Assembly (NCBI GenBank): GCA_031267635.1
Contig: JAIRYX010000411.1
Location: forward strand, 1-7,038
Length of the DNA: 7,038 bases
DNA from: Planctomycetaceae bacterium
Lineage (GTDB): Bacteria > Planctomycetota > Planctomycetia > Pirellulales > Thermoguttaceae
Direction of reading: 5' to 3'
Shown: piece by piece, positions 1 through 6,777 of the stretch
Numbering within the stretch: the stretch's first letter is position 1
Layout: the number at the start of each line of letters is the position of its first letter
Program-made: the position numbers and the translations under genes
Notes under the pieces: generated by a model
The model's input: the letters and a program-made list of their open reading frames with translations, nothing else
Databases searched by the model: none
What the model was told of the DNA's origin: nothing

Positions 1-5
1 TCGGT

Positions 6-1142
6 ATGATGGACGATCAAGGAACGGTGCAGCTTGTCAATGTCTCCAAAGGCGTTTCGCCGCTTATCAGTCCGACGTCGAAAGAATACAACGAACGTCT
101 GGAAAAAAAATTCCAAGACGCGGGCGGCGTGGTTCTTTTTATTAAAAAAGGGAAAGACAAAAATGTTTCGCCAATAAAAAGCGTTAAAATCAATCCTCAA
201 ACGATTGAAATCGGCGAGTTTATGATTGGCGGATCGGATTCTCCGGCGTTCATTGAAGCGTCGTTCCATCTGATCAATACCTCCGATTTTCCTATCATGG
301 TTTCTTCGGTGCAAACCTCATGCGGTTGTACCAAATTGGAATGGGAGGGAGGAATTCTCAAAGCGGGAGAAAATAAAGAAGTCAAATTTTCCGTCATTCC
401 CGGCGCTTGGGGACGCGGTGAACAAAAAAAAATTGCCCGGGTCTCTTTTGCCGACGAAAGTACGACTGATGTAACTATTCATGGAACCGGTCAAACGCCA
501 GTCGAACGTCAACGCATTGAGTTGTCGCAATATTCGGTGGTGGTTGAAATCACCGAAGAAACGGACAAAGAATTATTCGACGTTCGTTTGGCGCGGTTGA
601 GTTCTTATGTGAGACCGATTCAGGAAATCAAAATAGAATCCGATGCTTCATGGCTTGTGCCGGAATTAGTCGGACAGGAAAAACAAGACGATCACGAAGC
701 CGCGGAACTTCACGCGAAAATTATTCTGAAAGAATTACGCCCGCTTCTCGAATCAAACGACAACAAGAAACAGGGAACGCTTCATATTTCCGGTGATAAG
801 GAAGTCGAACCGGTGGAAATGAAGGTGGAAGTTTTTCAACGGGATTTTTATCGTCTCAGCCAATATCTTGTTTCTTTGTCCAAAGAATCTTCTGAAACAA
901 TAACGATTCGTGTTGATTCGGAAAACGAAAATGACAAAATCACAATATTAGATTTGCAGTCAGAAGCTGATTTTATCCTAGTTGCCGCTGAAAATCAGGA
1001 AGAAAATCAGATCAATACAATTTTTCTCTCTCTTGATAACGACAAAGAGAGAAAAACTGGCTATTTCACCATCATAGCCAAACTTGAAAATTCTCAAGGA
1101 ATTCAAAACACCGCACGAATCACAGTGAATATCACTCAATAA
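6..1142 (+). CDS. DUF1573-type Ig-like domain protein, probably 5'-partial
   Basis: Residues about 60-165 match the DUF1573 pattern: a beta-rich segment saying the value is set (QTIEIGEF), then an Ig-like fold with the signature TSCGCTKLEW at 104-113 (cysteines 106 and 108) and a G-rich turn before GTGQTP. Members of this family are usually exported and are abundant in planctomycetes; their biochemical role is unknown. Residues 166-270 and 280-378 are also beta-rich and end in strand-like stretches, so they may be two further Ig-like modules. No signal peptide is visible at the first ATG, and the frame is open to the left edge, so the true start and any export signal or extra domain are probably outside the window. 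Residues 1-58 (with GGVVLFIKKGK) would then be the end of an upstream domain I cannot identify. The stop is followed by the AT-rich gap. The domain call is firm; the start is not. Confidence 0.8.
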   Translation: MMDDQGTVQLVNVSKGVSPLISPTSKEYNERLEKKFQDAGGVVLFIKKGKDKNVSPIKSVKINPQTIEIGEFMIGGSDSPAFIEASFHLINTSDFPIMVSSVQTSCGCTKLEWEGGILKAGENKEVKFSVIPGAWGRGEQKKIARVSFADESTTDVTIHGTGQTPVERQRIELSQYSVVVEITEETDKELFDVRLARLSSYVRPIQEIKIESDASWLVPELVGQEKQDDHEAAELHAKIILKELRPLLESNDNKKQGTLHISGDKEVEPVEMKVEVFQRDFYRLSQYLVSLSKESSETITIRVDSENENDKITILDLQSEADFILVAAENQEENQINTIFLSLDNDKERKTGYFTIIAKLENSQGIQNTARITVNITQ

Positions 1143-1204
1143 AAAAATATTGGTAACTATTCAGTCGATTGTAAGTATTTTTAATACGATTCAGGCAATG
1201 TTGT

Positions 1205-1409
1205 TTGCGTTCTAAACTTCATTTCCACCTAATTTTCTTAACGAAACAACCTCAGTAGCTCCAATGAATCCTCCACAACAATAACCTCATTACCTCATCA
1301 AAAAAGAAATAATAAATGAGATAATGAGGTTGGTTTTGAGGAAACCTTTATGCTACTGAGGTTGTTTTGTTAAGAAAATTAGGTAGAAATGAGGTTAAAA
1401 AATACGCAA
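1205..1409. repeat. 205-bp imperfect palindrome (long hairpin, MITE-like)
   Basis: The core arms are 1215-1259 and 1352-1396: 45 bases that are reverse complements with only three mismatches. Outside them TTGCGT (1205-1210) pairs with ACGCAA (1404-1409) across a small asymmetric bulge. Inside, 1283-1298 pairs with 1316-1331 with one mismatch, and TCCTC (1269-1273) pairs with GAGGA (1338-1342), leaving a 17-base A-rich apical loop at 1299-1315. The whole could fold as one long interrupted hairpin in DNA or RNA. It lies between the DUF1573 gene and the glycosyltransferase gene and codes for nothing convincing. It could be a non-autonomous mobile element, a bidirectional terminator or attenuator, or a structured leader. 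I saw no clear target-site duplication, no T-run expected of an intrinsic terminator, and no second copy in the window. Confidence 0.85.
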
Positions 1410-1447
1410 TGCTCAAACTTACATTCTACGGAATAGTTACAAATATT

Positions 1448-1453
1448 GAGGTG
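1448..1453 (+). promoter_or_regulatory. Ribosome binding site of the GT39-like gene
   Basis: GAGGTG lies four bases before the ATG at 1458. It supports this ATG as the start, although the spacing is short. It is part of TGAGGT (1447-1452), a hexamer that also occurs three times in the right half of the palindrome just upstream. Confidence 0.6.
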
Positions 1454-1457
1454 AATC

Positions 1458-3179
1458 ATGCGGCGGCTTGTTTCTTTGATCTTGATTCTACACGCTTTGA
1501 TGTTGGCTTGGAGCGCATGGAAACATTCGCCTCTTGTGAACGAACCGGCGCATTTGGCTTCCGGTTTAAGTCATTGGCGGCGTTTTTCGTTTGATCTTTA
1601 CCGAGTAAATCCGCCTTTCGTGAGAAGCGTTGCGGCGTTTCCTCTTCTTTTCATTCCGCATAAAATGGATTGGGATTCGTATTCAGAAAATCCTTACAAA
1701 CGCGCGGAATTTCAAGTCGGGGCGGATTTATTGAACAAAAACGCAAAAAACTATCATTTCTTGCTCTTTGTTTCACGACTATTTTGTATTCCGCTTTGCC
1801 TGTTAGGAGGTCTGATCTGTTATTGTTGGGGACGCGATCTCTTTGGAAAACGTTCCGGATTGATGGCTCTTGCTTTATGGTGTTTTTCTCCTATGATTCT
1901 TGCGTTCGGTTATACGATTATGCCGGACGTCGCCTGCGCTTCATTGGGCGTAACGGCTTGTTATTTTTATTGGAAATGGTTAAAAAATCCTAGTTGGAAT
2001 CAATCTTTATTACTTGGCATCCTTTTAGGAATTGCGGAACTCACAAAATTTACGTTGCTTGTCTTTTACCCGATTTGGTTTGCAATAGGAATAGTTTCTA
2101 TCCTTTCTCAAAGAACAAACAGGACGCGGCTGTTTCTGCTTTCCCAATCAAAACAGCTGTTTTCAATCTTTGCTATCAGTTTATTTGTTATCAATATGGC
2201 TTATGGATTTGAAGGAAGTTTTATGCCGCTCAAAGACTATGAATTTGTCAGTCGGGCATTGTGCGGCAACACAAAATGGAATCACGAGAATGGTTTTACA
2301 ATCACAGGAAACCGTTTTCGACATTCTTTTTTAGGTAAAATTCCCGTTCCATTGCCCGTCAATTATGTTATGGGAATTGACGTTCAAAAGAAAGATTTTG
2401 AAATCGGACAGCCGTCTTACTTTGGGGGAGAATGGCGCAATAACGGATGGTATCTTTACTATATTTTAGGATTGCTCATTAAAGAACCGCTCGGTTTTTG
2501 GCTGCTTTTGACGATTTCATTTGCGTCAATGATTTTTTTCAAAAAAATGAGGAGATGTTTAATTGATGAATTGATTTTGATTCTTCCCGTTATCGCAATT
2601 CTTTTGCTGGTCAGCTCGCAAACCAAATTGAATCATCATTTACGATATGCTGTTCCAATCTTTCCATTTTTATTTATTGAATGCAGTCGTCTTGCTGGGA
2701 CATTTCGTTGCCGCTTACGAATTTTAAGTCTTGTGACATCCGGTTTGATGGCGTGGAGTATTTTTTCTTCCTTGTATTTTTATCCTCATTCGCAGGGACA
2801 TTTTAATTGTTTGATCGGTTCTCCTAAAAACGGTTCCAAATATCTTCTCGGTAGCAATATTGATTGGGGACAAAACATGTTCTACTTGTCGGACTGGTGT
2901 TATAAACATCCCAACGCCGTACCTTTCAGAAGCTATTATGAAACGCTTTACTCTTATAAGCATGTCAAATTACCGGATCATTTTATTGATGAAAAAACAA
3001 CACCGCCTGACGAACCGGAATCGGGTTGGTTTGCAATTGGAGTGAATGAACTTTACAGCAATTCCAAACGCTACGAATATTTTCAAAATCTTGAACCGGT
3101 TGACATGGTTGGTTATTCGATTGGTATTTATCACATCACACCGGAAGAAACGAACCGTATTCGGCGTCTTTCACAATAG
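1458..3179 (+). CDS. GT39-like multi-pass membrane glycosyltransferase
   Basis: This is a 573-residue integral membrane protein resembling the ArnT/PMT (GT39-like) family, which moves sugars from polyprenyl-phosphate carriers onto acceptors on the outer face of the membrane. A first helix (about 3-20) is followed by the loop that normally holds the catalytic Asp-Glu pair; here it reads LVNEPAHLASGLSHW (26-40), so the pair is Asn28-Glu29. The motif FDLYRVNPP (45-53) follows and I know it from planctomycete members. Further landmarks are MPDVACAS (155-162), ELTKFT (194-199), LNHHLRYAVPIFPF (391-404), and a C-terminal SNIDWGQ (466-472) before the soluble tail. Hydrophobic stretches near 103-123, 133-152, 184-215, 234-249, 331-360, 371-385, 396-410 and 422-440 fit about ten membrane segments. 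The donor and acceptor cannot be read from sequence. The start is supported by GAGGTG upstream. The length is normal and no frameshift is seen. Confidence 0.8.
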   Translation: MRRLVSLILILHALMLAWSAWKHSPLVNEPAHLASGLSHWRRFSFDLYRVNPPFVRSVAAFPLLFIPHKMDWDSYSENPYKRAEFQVGADLLNKNAKNYHFLLFVSRLFCIPLCLLGGLICYCWGRDLFGKRSGLMALALWCFSPMILAFGYTIMPDVACASLGVTACYFYWKWLKNPSWNQSLLLGILLGIAELTKFTLLVFYPIWFAIGIVSILSQRTNRTRLFLLSQSKQLFSIFAISLFVINMAYGFEGSFMPLKDYEFVSRALCGNTKWNHENGFTITGNRFRHSFLGKIPVPLPVNYVMGIDVQKKDFEIGQPSYFGGEWRNNGWYLYYILGLLIKEPLGFWLLLTISFASMIFFKKMRRCLIDELILILPVIAILLLVSSQTKLNHHLRYAVPIFPFLFIECSRLAGTFRCRLRILSLVTSGLMAWSIFSSLYFYPHSQGHFNCLIGSPKNGSKYLLGSNIDWGQNMFYLSDWCYKHPNAVPFRSYYETLYSYKHVKLPDHFIDEKTTPPDEPESGWFAIGVNELYSNSKRYEYFQNLEPVDMVGYSIGIYHITPEETNRIRRLSQ

Positions 3180-3223
3180 GATGACGTGAAGGGCAAAAGG
3201 GACTTTGGGAATGTGATGAACGC

Positions 3224-3251
3224 TGGTGAAAATTGAAATTTCAAATATAAT
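3224..3251 (+). promoter_or_regulatory. Promoter-like site with internal palindrome
   Basis: A perfect -10 hexamer TATAAT (3246-3251) lies 60 bases before the ATG at 3311. The only -35 candidate is poor: TGGTGA (3224-3229), three of six consensus bases at 16-bp spacing. Between them is the perfect palindrome TTGAAATTTCAA (3233-3244), placed where a repressor could block RNA polymerase. It would drive the small secreted-protein gene. The operator role is inference, and AT-rich palindromes of this size arise by chance. Confidence 0.4.
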
Positions 3252-3297
3252 GAGGATACCACCTGTGAAAATGACAACAACTATAGGGAACTTTATT

Positions 3298-3302
3298 GGG
3301 AG
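3298..3302 (+). promoter_or_regulatory. Ribosome binding site deciding the 3311 start
   Basis: GGGAG lies eight bases before ATG 3311, a normal spacing. An in-frame TTG at 3296 sits at this site and has no site of its own, so 3311 is the better start. Confidence 0.6.
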
Positions 3303-3310
3303 ATGCTCGT

Positions 3311-3769
3311 ATGAGATTGATTGTGATTGTTTTTATGTCTGTTTTAATATCTTTATTGGTAACGGGAATGAGTTACGCGGAAATTTCGGAAATTCGTTTT
3401 AATGAAGCCATTAAAACAATGAAAGCGTGCGAGAAAAATATGGGAATTTTTAAATGGAAATTTGATTCACAAATAATGGCAGTTCCCAGTCGTAGCCCGA
3501 ATAATGTTACTCCTTCTTCACCTCAAGAAGTAACGAGAAATTCAGAGGTATTATTTGATTGGCATGCCAAACGTTATAAAATTCATCAAACGGGGCAAGA
3601 AATAGGAGAGATGCCGGATTCTTCTCAAGGGAACTTCCAAAAACCTCTCTCAAATATTCGTAAGTCCTTATTTTTCATACGATCTTTGCAGACCACCCAG
3701 AGCTTTTTGCAAATCGGCAAATCACTCTTGCCGATCAACAGTTCCACAAGTCTCTTATGTCCTTTGTGA
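3311..3769 (+). CDS. Small secreted protein, probably C-terminally truncated
   Basis: The protein is 152 residues from ATG 3311, which has GGGAG eight bases upstream. Residues 1-23 form a clear Sec signal peptide: Arg2, a hydrophobic core (LIVIVFMSVLISLLV) and a cleavage site after SYA, so the mature chain starts EISE. Mature residues 24-100 contain a short helix (EAIKTMKACEKNMG) and strand-like pieces (FKWKFDSQIM, EVLFDWHAKRYKIH) that resemble the start of LolA-like or TIGR03009-type periplasmic proteins of planctomycetes; this is an impression, not an identification. After about residue 107 the composition changes: the tail, with many Ser, Thr, Gln and Leu, looks like out-of-frame sequence, and such proteins are usually longer. 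A deletion, insertion or frameshift near nucleotide 3630 is likely, leaving a truncated gene. A reverse ORF overlaps the tail. Confidence 0.6.
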   Translation: MRLIVIVFMSVLISLLVTGMSYAEISEIRFNEAIKTMKACEKNMGIFKWKFDSQIMAVPSRSPNNVTPSSPQEVTRNSEVLFDWHAKRYKIHQTGQEIGEMPDSSQGNFQKPLSNIRKSLFFIRSLQTTQSFLQIGKSLLPINSSTSLLCPL

Positions 3770-3837
3770 GAATGCAAACGCTTTGGCAGACCGACAAAAG
3801 CCAATTCCTTGGCGTGGAACAACGCGGAAAGAAACAT
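3625..3837 (-). CDS. Hypothetical 70-residue basic protein (doubtful)
   Basis: This ATG-started reverse frame begins nine bases after the stop of the FlgN-like gene and runs in the same direction, so it could be the next cistron. It is basic and mixed in composition: KRLHSHKGHKRLVELLIG near residues 19-36, then a Cys-containing stretch (LPICKKLWVVCKDRMKN, about 40-56), ending in ERGFWKFP. I recognise no family. Its codons lie in exact complementary register with an open + frame from 3664 to 3886, so one of the two may simply mirror the other; purine-first codon counts (about half in both) do not separate them. No good ribosome binding site is present. Its end falls where the overlapping + gene loses natural composition, so the stretch may be an inserted or degraded remnant. 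Confidence 0.3.
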   Translation of the reverse strand: MFLSALFHAKELAFVGLPKRLHSHKGHKRLVELLIGKSDLPICKKLWVVCKDRMKNKDLRIFERGFWKFP

Positions 3838-3846
3838 TGCAAAAAC

Positions 3847-4314
3847 TTACCGCGAATTCAAGTCAATTCTGTAGAGAGCTTTCGTATTTGAGAAATTCAC
3901 ACTTTTTTTCTGCTGCCGATACGCTTTCTGAACCCGCGCCGAGTTGTCCAGTTGCTTGAGCTGTCGCCCCGCCGCTTCTTTTTTTTCCGTTAATTGCTGT
4001 TCGGCAAGTCCGTCGGTATCCAAAATTTCACGAATCAGTGTGTCGCATTGCGTTACCGTTTCCCGGCATTGCCGACGTATTTCCGGCGACGACCAAACCC
4101 GTTCTTCGGGATCGTCAACACGGTAGATCGCCAGTTCTTTATCCACGCCTTCAATTTCCAGCAGCAACTTTTGTTTCGCCGCCAACAACTCTAACAACGC
4201 TCCAAGATTTTCCTCGCCGACATATTGTAATTGCCGCCGCGAACATTCACGAATGCGAATCAACCATTCGTGCTTCTTCCGAACTAATTGAAAAAAACGT
4301 TTTGTGTCAGTCAT
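3847..4314 (-). CDS. FlgN-like flagellar export chaperone
   Basis: This 155-residue protein is almost entirely helical and rich in Gln, Glu, Lys and Leu. It has the FlgN layout: an N-terminal helix pair, a central segment LLELLAAKQKLLLEIEGVDK (40-59), the motif DDPEERVWSSPE (67-78), then a second long helix with heptad-like leucines and a variable polar tail. The central 'AAKQ' helix followed by a 'DPE-R-W-SPE' motif is what I remember from planctomycete proteins annotated as FlgN or flagellar hypothetical proteins. FlgN is a cytoplasmic chaperone that binds the hook-filament junction proteins FlgK and FlgL and delivers them to the flagellar export gate. No flagellar structural gene is visible here. 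The ATG at 4314 has no Shine-Dalgarno site. It lies 144 bases downstream of the lipoprotein gene in the same direction, so co-transcription is possible. The family is likely, not proven; a general coiled-coil protein is the alternative. Confidence 0.6.
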   Translation of the reverse strand: MTDTKRFFQLVRKKHEWLIRIRECSRRQLQYVGEENLGALLELLAAKQKLLLEIEGVDKELAIYRVDDPEERVWSSPEIRRQCRETVTQCDTLIREILDTDGLAEQQLTEKKEAAGRQLKQLDNSARVQKAYRQQKKSVNFSNTKALYRIDLNSR

Positions 4315-4458
4315 AAGAAACAGCGGTTGAAATAATAATGAGACATAAGGAACTTGTAAGGATGTTTGTTCGAGTACGGGATTTTGAGGCGAATACTATT
4401 CTCTTTGAGGAATATTTTTAGGCGACAACAAACGGCACCGCCTGTGTTTTTCACTTTA

Positions 4459-6465
4459 TTACTGCGTGACGACATTCAAATCAAGGCGTTGTTGGTCGAA
4501 TTGCAATTCCGGGTGATTGAGATCGGCGATGGTAACTTTCAGGAAGTATTTTCCCGGCATAAGAGTTTCCGGCAAATCCACTCGCATTAAAAGGAATGCG
4601 TCGCGAATTCGGCTTTGCGTTTCTTTACCGACGTCGCCAAAGTCCCCGCTCGCAAGGTTATTGCCAAGCGTATCTACAAGCTCGTAATGGCTACGGACTT
4701 TCGTTTGATAAACCGTTTCATTCTCGCGGCTCGCAAGATTGTCAATTTCCGCGTAAATAAACATCGGATCGCCGCGTCGAAATTCATTTTTCGCAATTTT
4801 ATAAACGCCGAATCCGTCGCATTCGTTGATAAAATTCATATTTTTAATCCGTATCGGACAGAGATTCTGCAAATAAAGCCCCGCTGTTTGCAAATGATGC
4901 TGCGCGACGGCGTAACGATGCGACTGGTCGGGAATGGACGTTTCGTCCAACATGGTCGAAAGTCCGAGTAATTCGTTTCGCCAAAATTCCTGCAACTCGG
5001 AGGGCAAACTGTGAATCGGCTTAATCGCTTCCCGTTGCTGCCCAAGCATCAGGTTCAACAATCTTTGGTGAATTTCTTCGCTGATTTGTTCTTTTGGTCT
5101 CGAATCACCGTAAAGCTGCAATCGTGCGTTTAACGTGTTGACTGCTCTTACCATGGATTCATTTGGCGATTCGGTACGGAATGACGACGGCGTTTGACTT
5201 GGCGTTTGAAAGAAATTTTCTCTTTCCGCACTAGAAGGGCTCGGCGAGAGAGTATCCATATCCATTCCTGAGGAGACCGCGTAACCTTGTTCCGAAGCAT
5301 TTTCCTCCCGCGATGGAACAGCCGTTTGGTTTTCGGGTTGACGCAGGCTAGTTCCGCGAAGATTCGTAAAACCGATTTGCGTTCGCTTTTGGGAATCCCC
5401 GTCCCCTATCGGTAAAAATCCCGAACTTGTTTCTTTTCCGCTTTCTTTTTCCGGTTCTCCAGGGAAATTCAAATACGGCTCCGTTTCCTGATCTGTAATT
5501 GATGGAATGCGTTTGCCTGTTTCTTTTACGCTTCCTGGAGTGTTCGACGACTTCTGTTCGTCTTCTTCATAATATTCTGTAAATTCCGTTTCGTTGCGGG
5601 CTTCTTCGCTCTCTTCTTCGGAAACGCCGTCTGCGGCAAGCACACTCGGCAACGCCGGATTTGCAACAATTCGCGGCGGAGATGCTAGTTCGCTTGGAAC
5701 CCTATTACGAAACGACGCAATATTACTTCGCGAGCTATTCGATTGAACTAAACGAATGCTTTCATTGTTTTGAGCTTTCACTTCATGGTTTTCATCATCT
5801 TCGCCAGTGCCATTATCAAACGCGGCTTGACGAATCGGATGCAATTCTACCTGTTTGCCATCTGCCGGAGTTTGATGCGACACCGGAAGAATATGGTTTT
5901 GTTGTTTTTTCTTCGTTGAATTTTTCGCGGAATCTAAAATCATCGCCATAAAATTTGCAATCATATAAAAGCGCATTTCCGGCGATTCTTTCCGTAAAAG
6001 CTCCAACATTTCGAGTTTTTGCGAATAAGAATGATGTTCGCTTGGCTCAATTGTTTTGGCAAATTCCGCAATCTCCGGCGGATCGTCGGGCAAAATAGGA
6101 ATCGGTTGGTTTTGCACCGCAAGATTCTTTGGAGACGTGATTGCGTTTTCTGATTGGATTGGTTGCTTTGGAGCGTCGGCGGTAATATGATTCTCTGCCT
6201 TGCGCGGCGAATTTGGCGATTGTTGTTGTGATGCGGCAAATTTCGTGCGTTGAGATTCAGGAATGTCGATTGGTTTTGGCGTTGACGGATTCTGAAAAGC
6301 GATTGTCGGCTTACGAGGCAACAATTTCAAACGCGCCGCCTCCGGCGAATGGCATCCGAAAATTGCGCAAAAAACAACCGCCGTTCCTACCGCACAAAAA
6401 ATCATCAGATTTTTTCTGGCGGCGAACGAATGGGATAAAAACGGATTTGATCGTTTTAACGTCAT
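4459..6465 (-). CDS. Large low-complexity lipoprotein with a planctomycete-type C-terminal domain
   Basis: The protein is 668 residues from ATG 6465. Residues 1-20 are polar with Lys and Arg, then a hydrophobic segment (21-37) ends in AIFGC, giving a lipobox-like site at Cys38; Phe at -2 is not canonical, so an uncleaved membrane anchor is possible. Residues about 39-128 and 183-440 are low in complexity, rich in Ser, Pro, Gln, Glu and Asn, with an acidic run at 282-304, and are probably disordered. A helical patch at 129-182 interrupts them. The C-terminal 228 residues are compact: a helical part with LPSELQEFWRNELLGL (487-502), then a beta-rich domain (about 536-668) with FGVYKIAKNEFRRGDP (552-567) and YAEIDN (571-576). 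I know this pair from planctomycete hypothetical proteins; their function is unknown. The frame stays open back to a TTG at 6627, but that part lacks signal-like features, so 6465 is preferred, though it has no clear ribosome binding site. Confidence 0.75.
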   Translation of the reverse strand: MTLKRSNPFLSHSFAARKNLMIFCAVGTAVVFCAIFGCHSPEAARLKLLPRKPTIAFQNPSTPKPIDIPESQRTKFAASQQQSPNSPRKAENHITADAPKQPIQSENAITSPKNLAVQNQPIPILPDDPPEIAEFAKTIEPSEHHSYSQKLEMLELLRKESPEMRFYMIANFMAMILDSAKNSTKKKQQNHILPVSHQTPADGKQVELHPIRQAAFDNGTGEDDENHEVKAQNNESIRLVQSNSSRSNIASFRNRVPSELASPPRIVANPALPSVLAADGVSEEESEEARNETEFTEYYEEDEQKSSNTPGSVKETGKRIPSITDQETEPYLNFPGEPEKESGKETSSGFLPIGDGDSQKRTQIGFTNLRGTSLRQPENQTAVPSREENASEQGYAVSSGMDMDTLSPSPSSAERENFFQTPSQTPSSFRTESPNESMVRAVNTLNARLQLYGDSRPKEQISEEIHQRLLNLMLGQQREAIKPIHSLPSELQEFWRNELLGLSTMLDETSIPDQSHRYAVAQHHLQTAGLYLQNLCPIRIKNMNFINECDGFGVYKIAKNEFRRGDPMFIYAEIDNLASRENETVYQTKVRSHYELVDTLGNNLASGDFGDVGKETQSRIRDAFLLMRVDLPETLMPGKYFLKVTIADLNHPELQFDQQRLDLNVVTQ

Positions 6466-6716
6466 CTTGGTCGAGCCAAATTTGAAAACAAATTCCAGTT
6501 GCTTTTGTGGATAGTACGTAATTTCTGCTTCGGATTCAAGGGGAATTTTTGGCTTTTTGTTATTTTTTGATGAGAATAGATCACAAGATGGATAATACAC
6601 GAATTTTACGCAAATACTCCATTGCAATCACAAAGAACAAAAGCCGCTCCTCACACTTGAAATTTCGATTTTTAAAACAATGTTGATCATGTCCCTTTTT
6701 GAAGCTAAAAGATATT

Positions 6717-6730
6717 TTGAAAATTTTCAA
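6717..6730. promoter_or_regulatory. 14-bp perfect palindrome, operator-like
   Basis: TTGAAAATTTTCAA is a perfect palindrome whose end lies 18 bases before the -35 of the + strand promoter at 6749-6777. It closely resembles TTGAAATTTCAA at 3233-3244 and TTGAAATTTCGA at 6657-6668. A transcription-factor site is plausible but unproven in sequence this rich in A and T. Confidence 0.3.
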
Positions 6731-6748
6731 GAAAATCTCACATTCCCT

Positions 6749-6777
6749 TTGGAAGACTCCGAATTTTTGTGTATGAT
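6749..6777 (+). promoter_or_regulatory. Sigma70-like promoter pointing out of the window
   Basis: TTGGAA (6749-6754, four of six consensus bases) and TATGAT (6772-6777, five of six) are separated by 17 bp. It faces right, divergent from the lipoprotein gene, and has no gene immediately downstream within the window; any coding target would follow a leader of about 240 bases or more. Confidence 0.45.

Noticed and set aside
1367..1594. 75-codon + ORF starting in the right arm of the palindrome
   Set aside because: It overlaps the start of the glycosyltransferase gene in another frame, begins inside the repeat and has no ribosome binding site or domain-like sequence.
3823..3854. CGCGG/CCGCG inverted repeat between the converging genes as a terminator
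   Set aside because: The stem is only five pairs with a 22-base loop and no T-run on either strand.
4332..4359. Possible - strand promoter for the FlgN-like gene (TTACAA, 16 bp, TATTAT)
   Set aside because: The -35 matches only three of six bases and the leader would be about ten bases; too weak in AT-rich sequence.
4419..4445. AGGCG/CGCCT inverted repeat after the lipoprotein gene as a terminator
   Set aside because: The pairing is five bases with little inner pairing, and the - strand side is followed by A residues rather than T.
5661..5951. 96-codon + ORF inside the lipoprotein gene
   Set aside because: It is antisense to a long, consistent coding frame and shows no ribosome binding site or recognisable domain.
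6466..6627. N-terminal extension of the lipoprotein to the TTG at 6627
   Set aside because: It would bury the signal-like segment about 75 residues inside the protein and has no suitably spaced ribosome binding site.
6581..6652. 19-codon - strand leader peptide from a TTG at 6640 after GAGGAG
   Set aside because: The spacing is good, but a TTG start, very short length and no regulatory codon pattern make chance the simpler reading.
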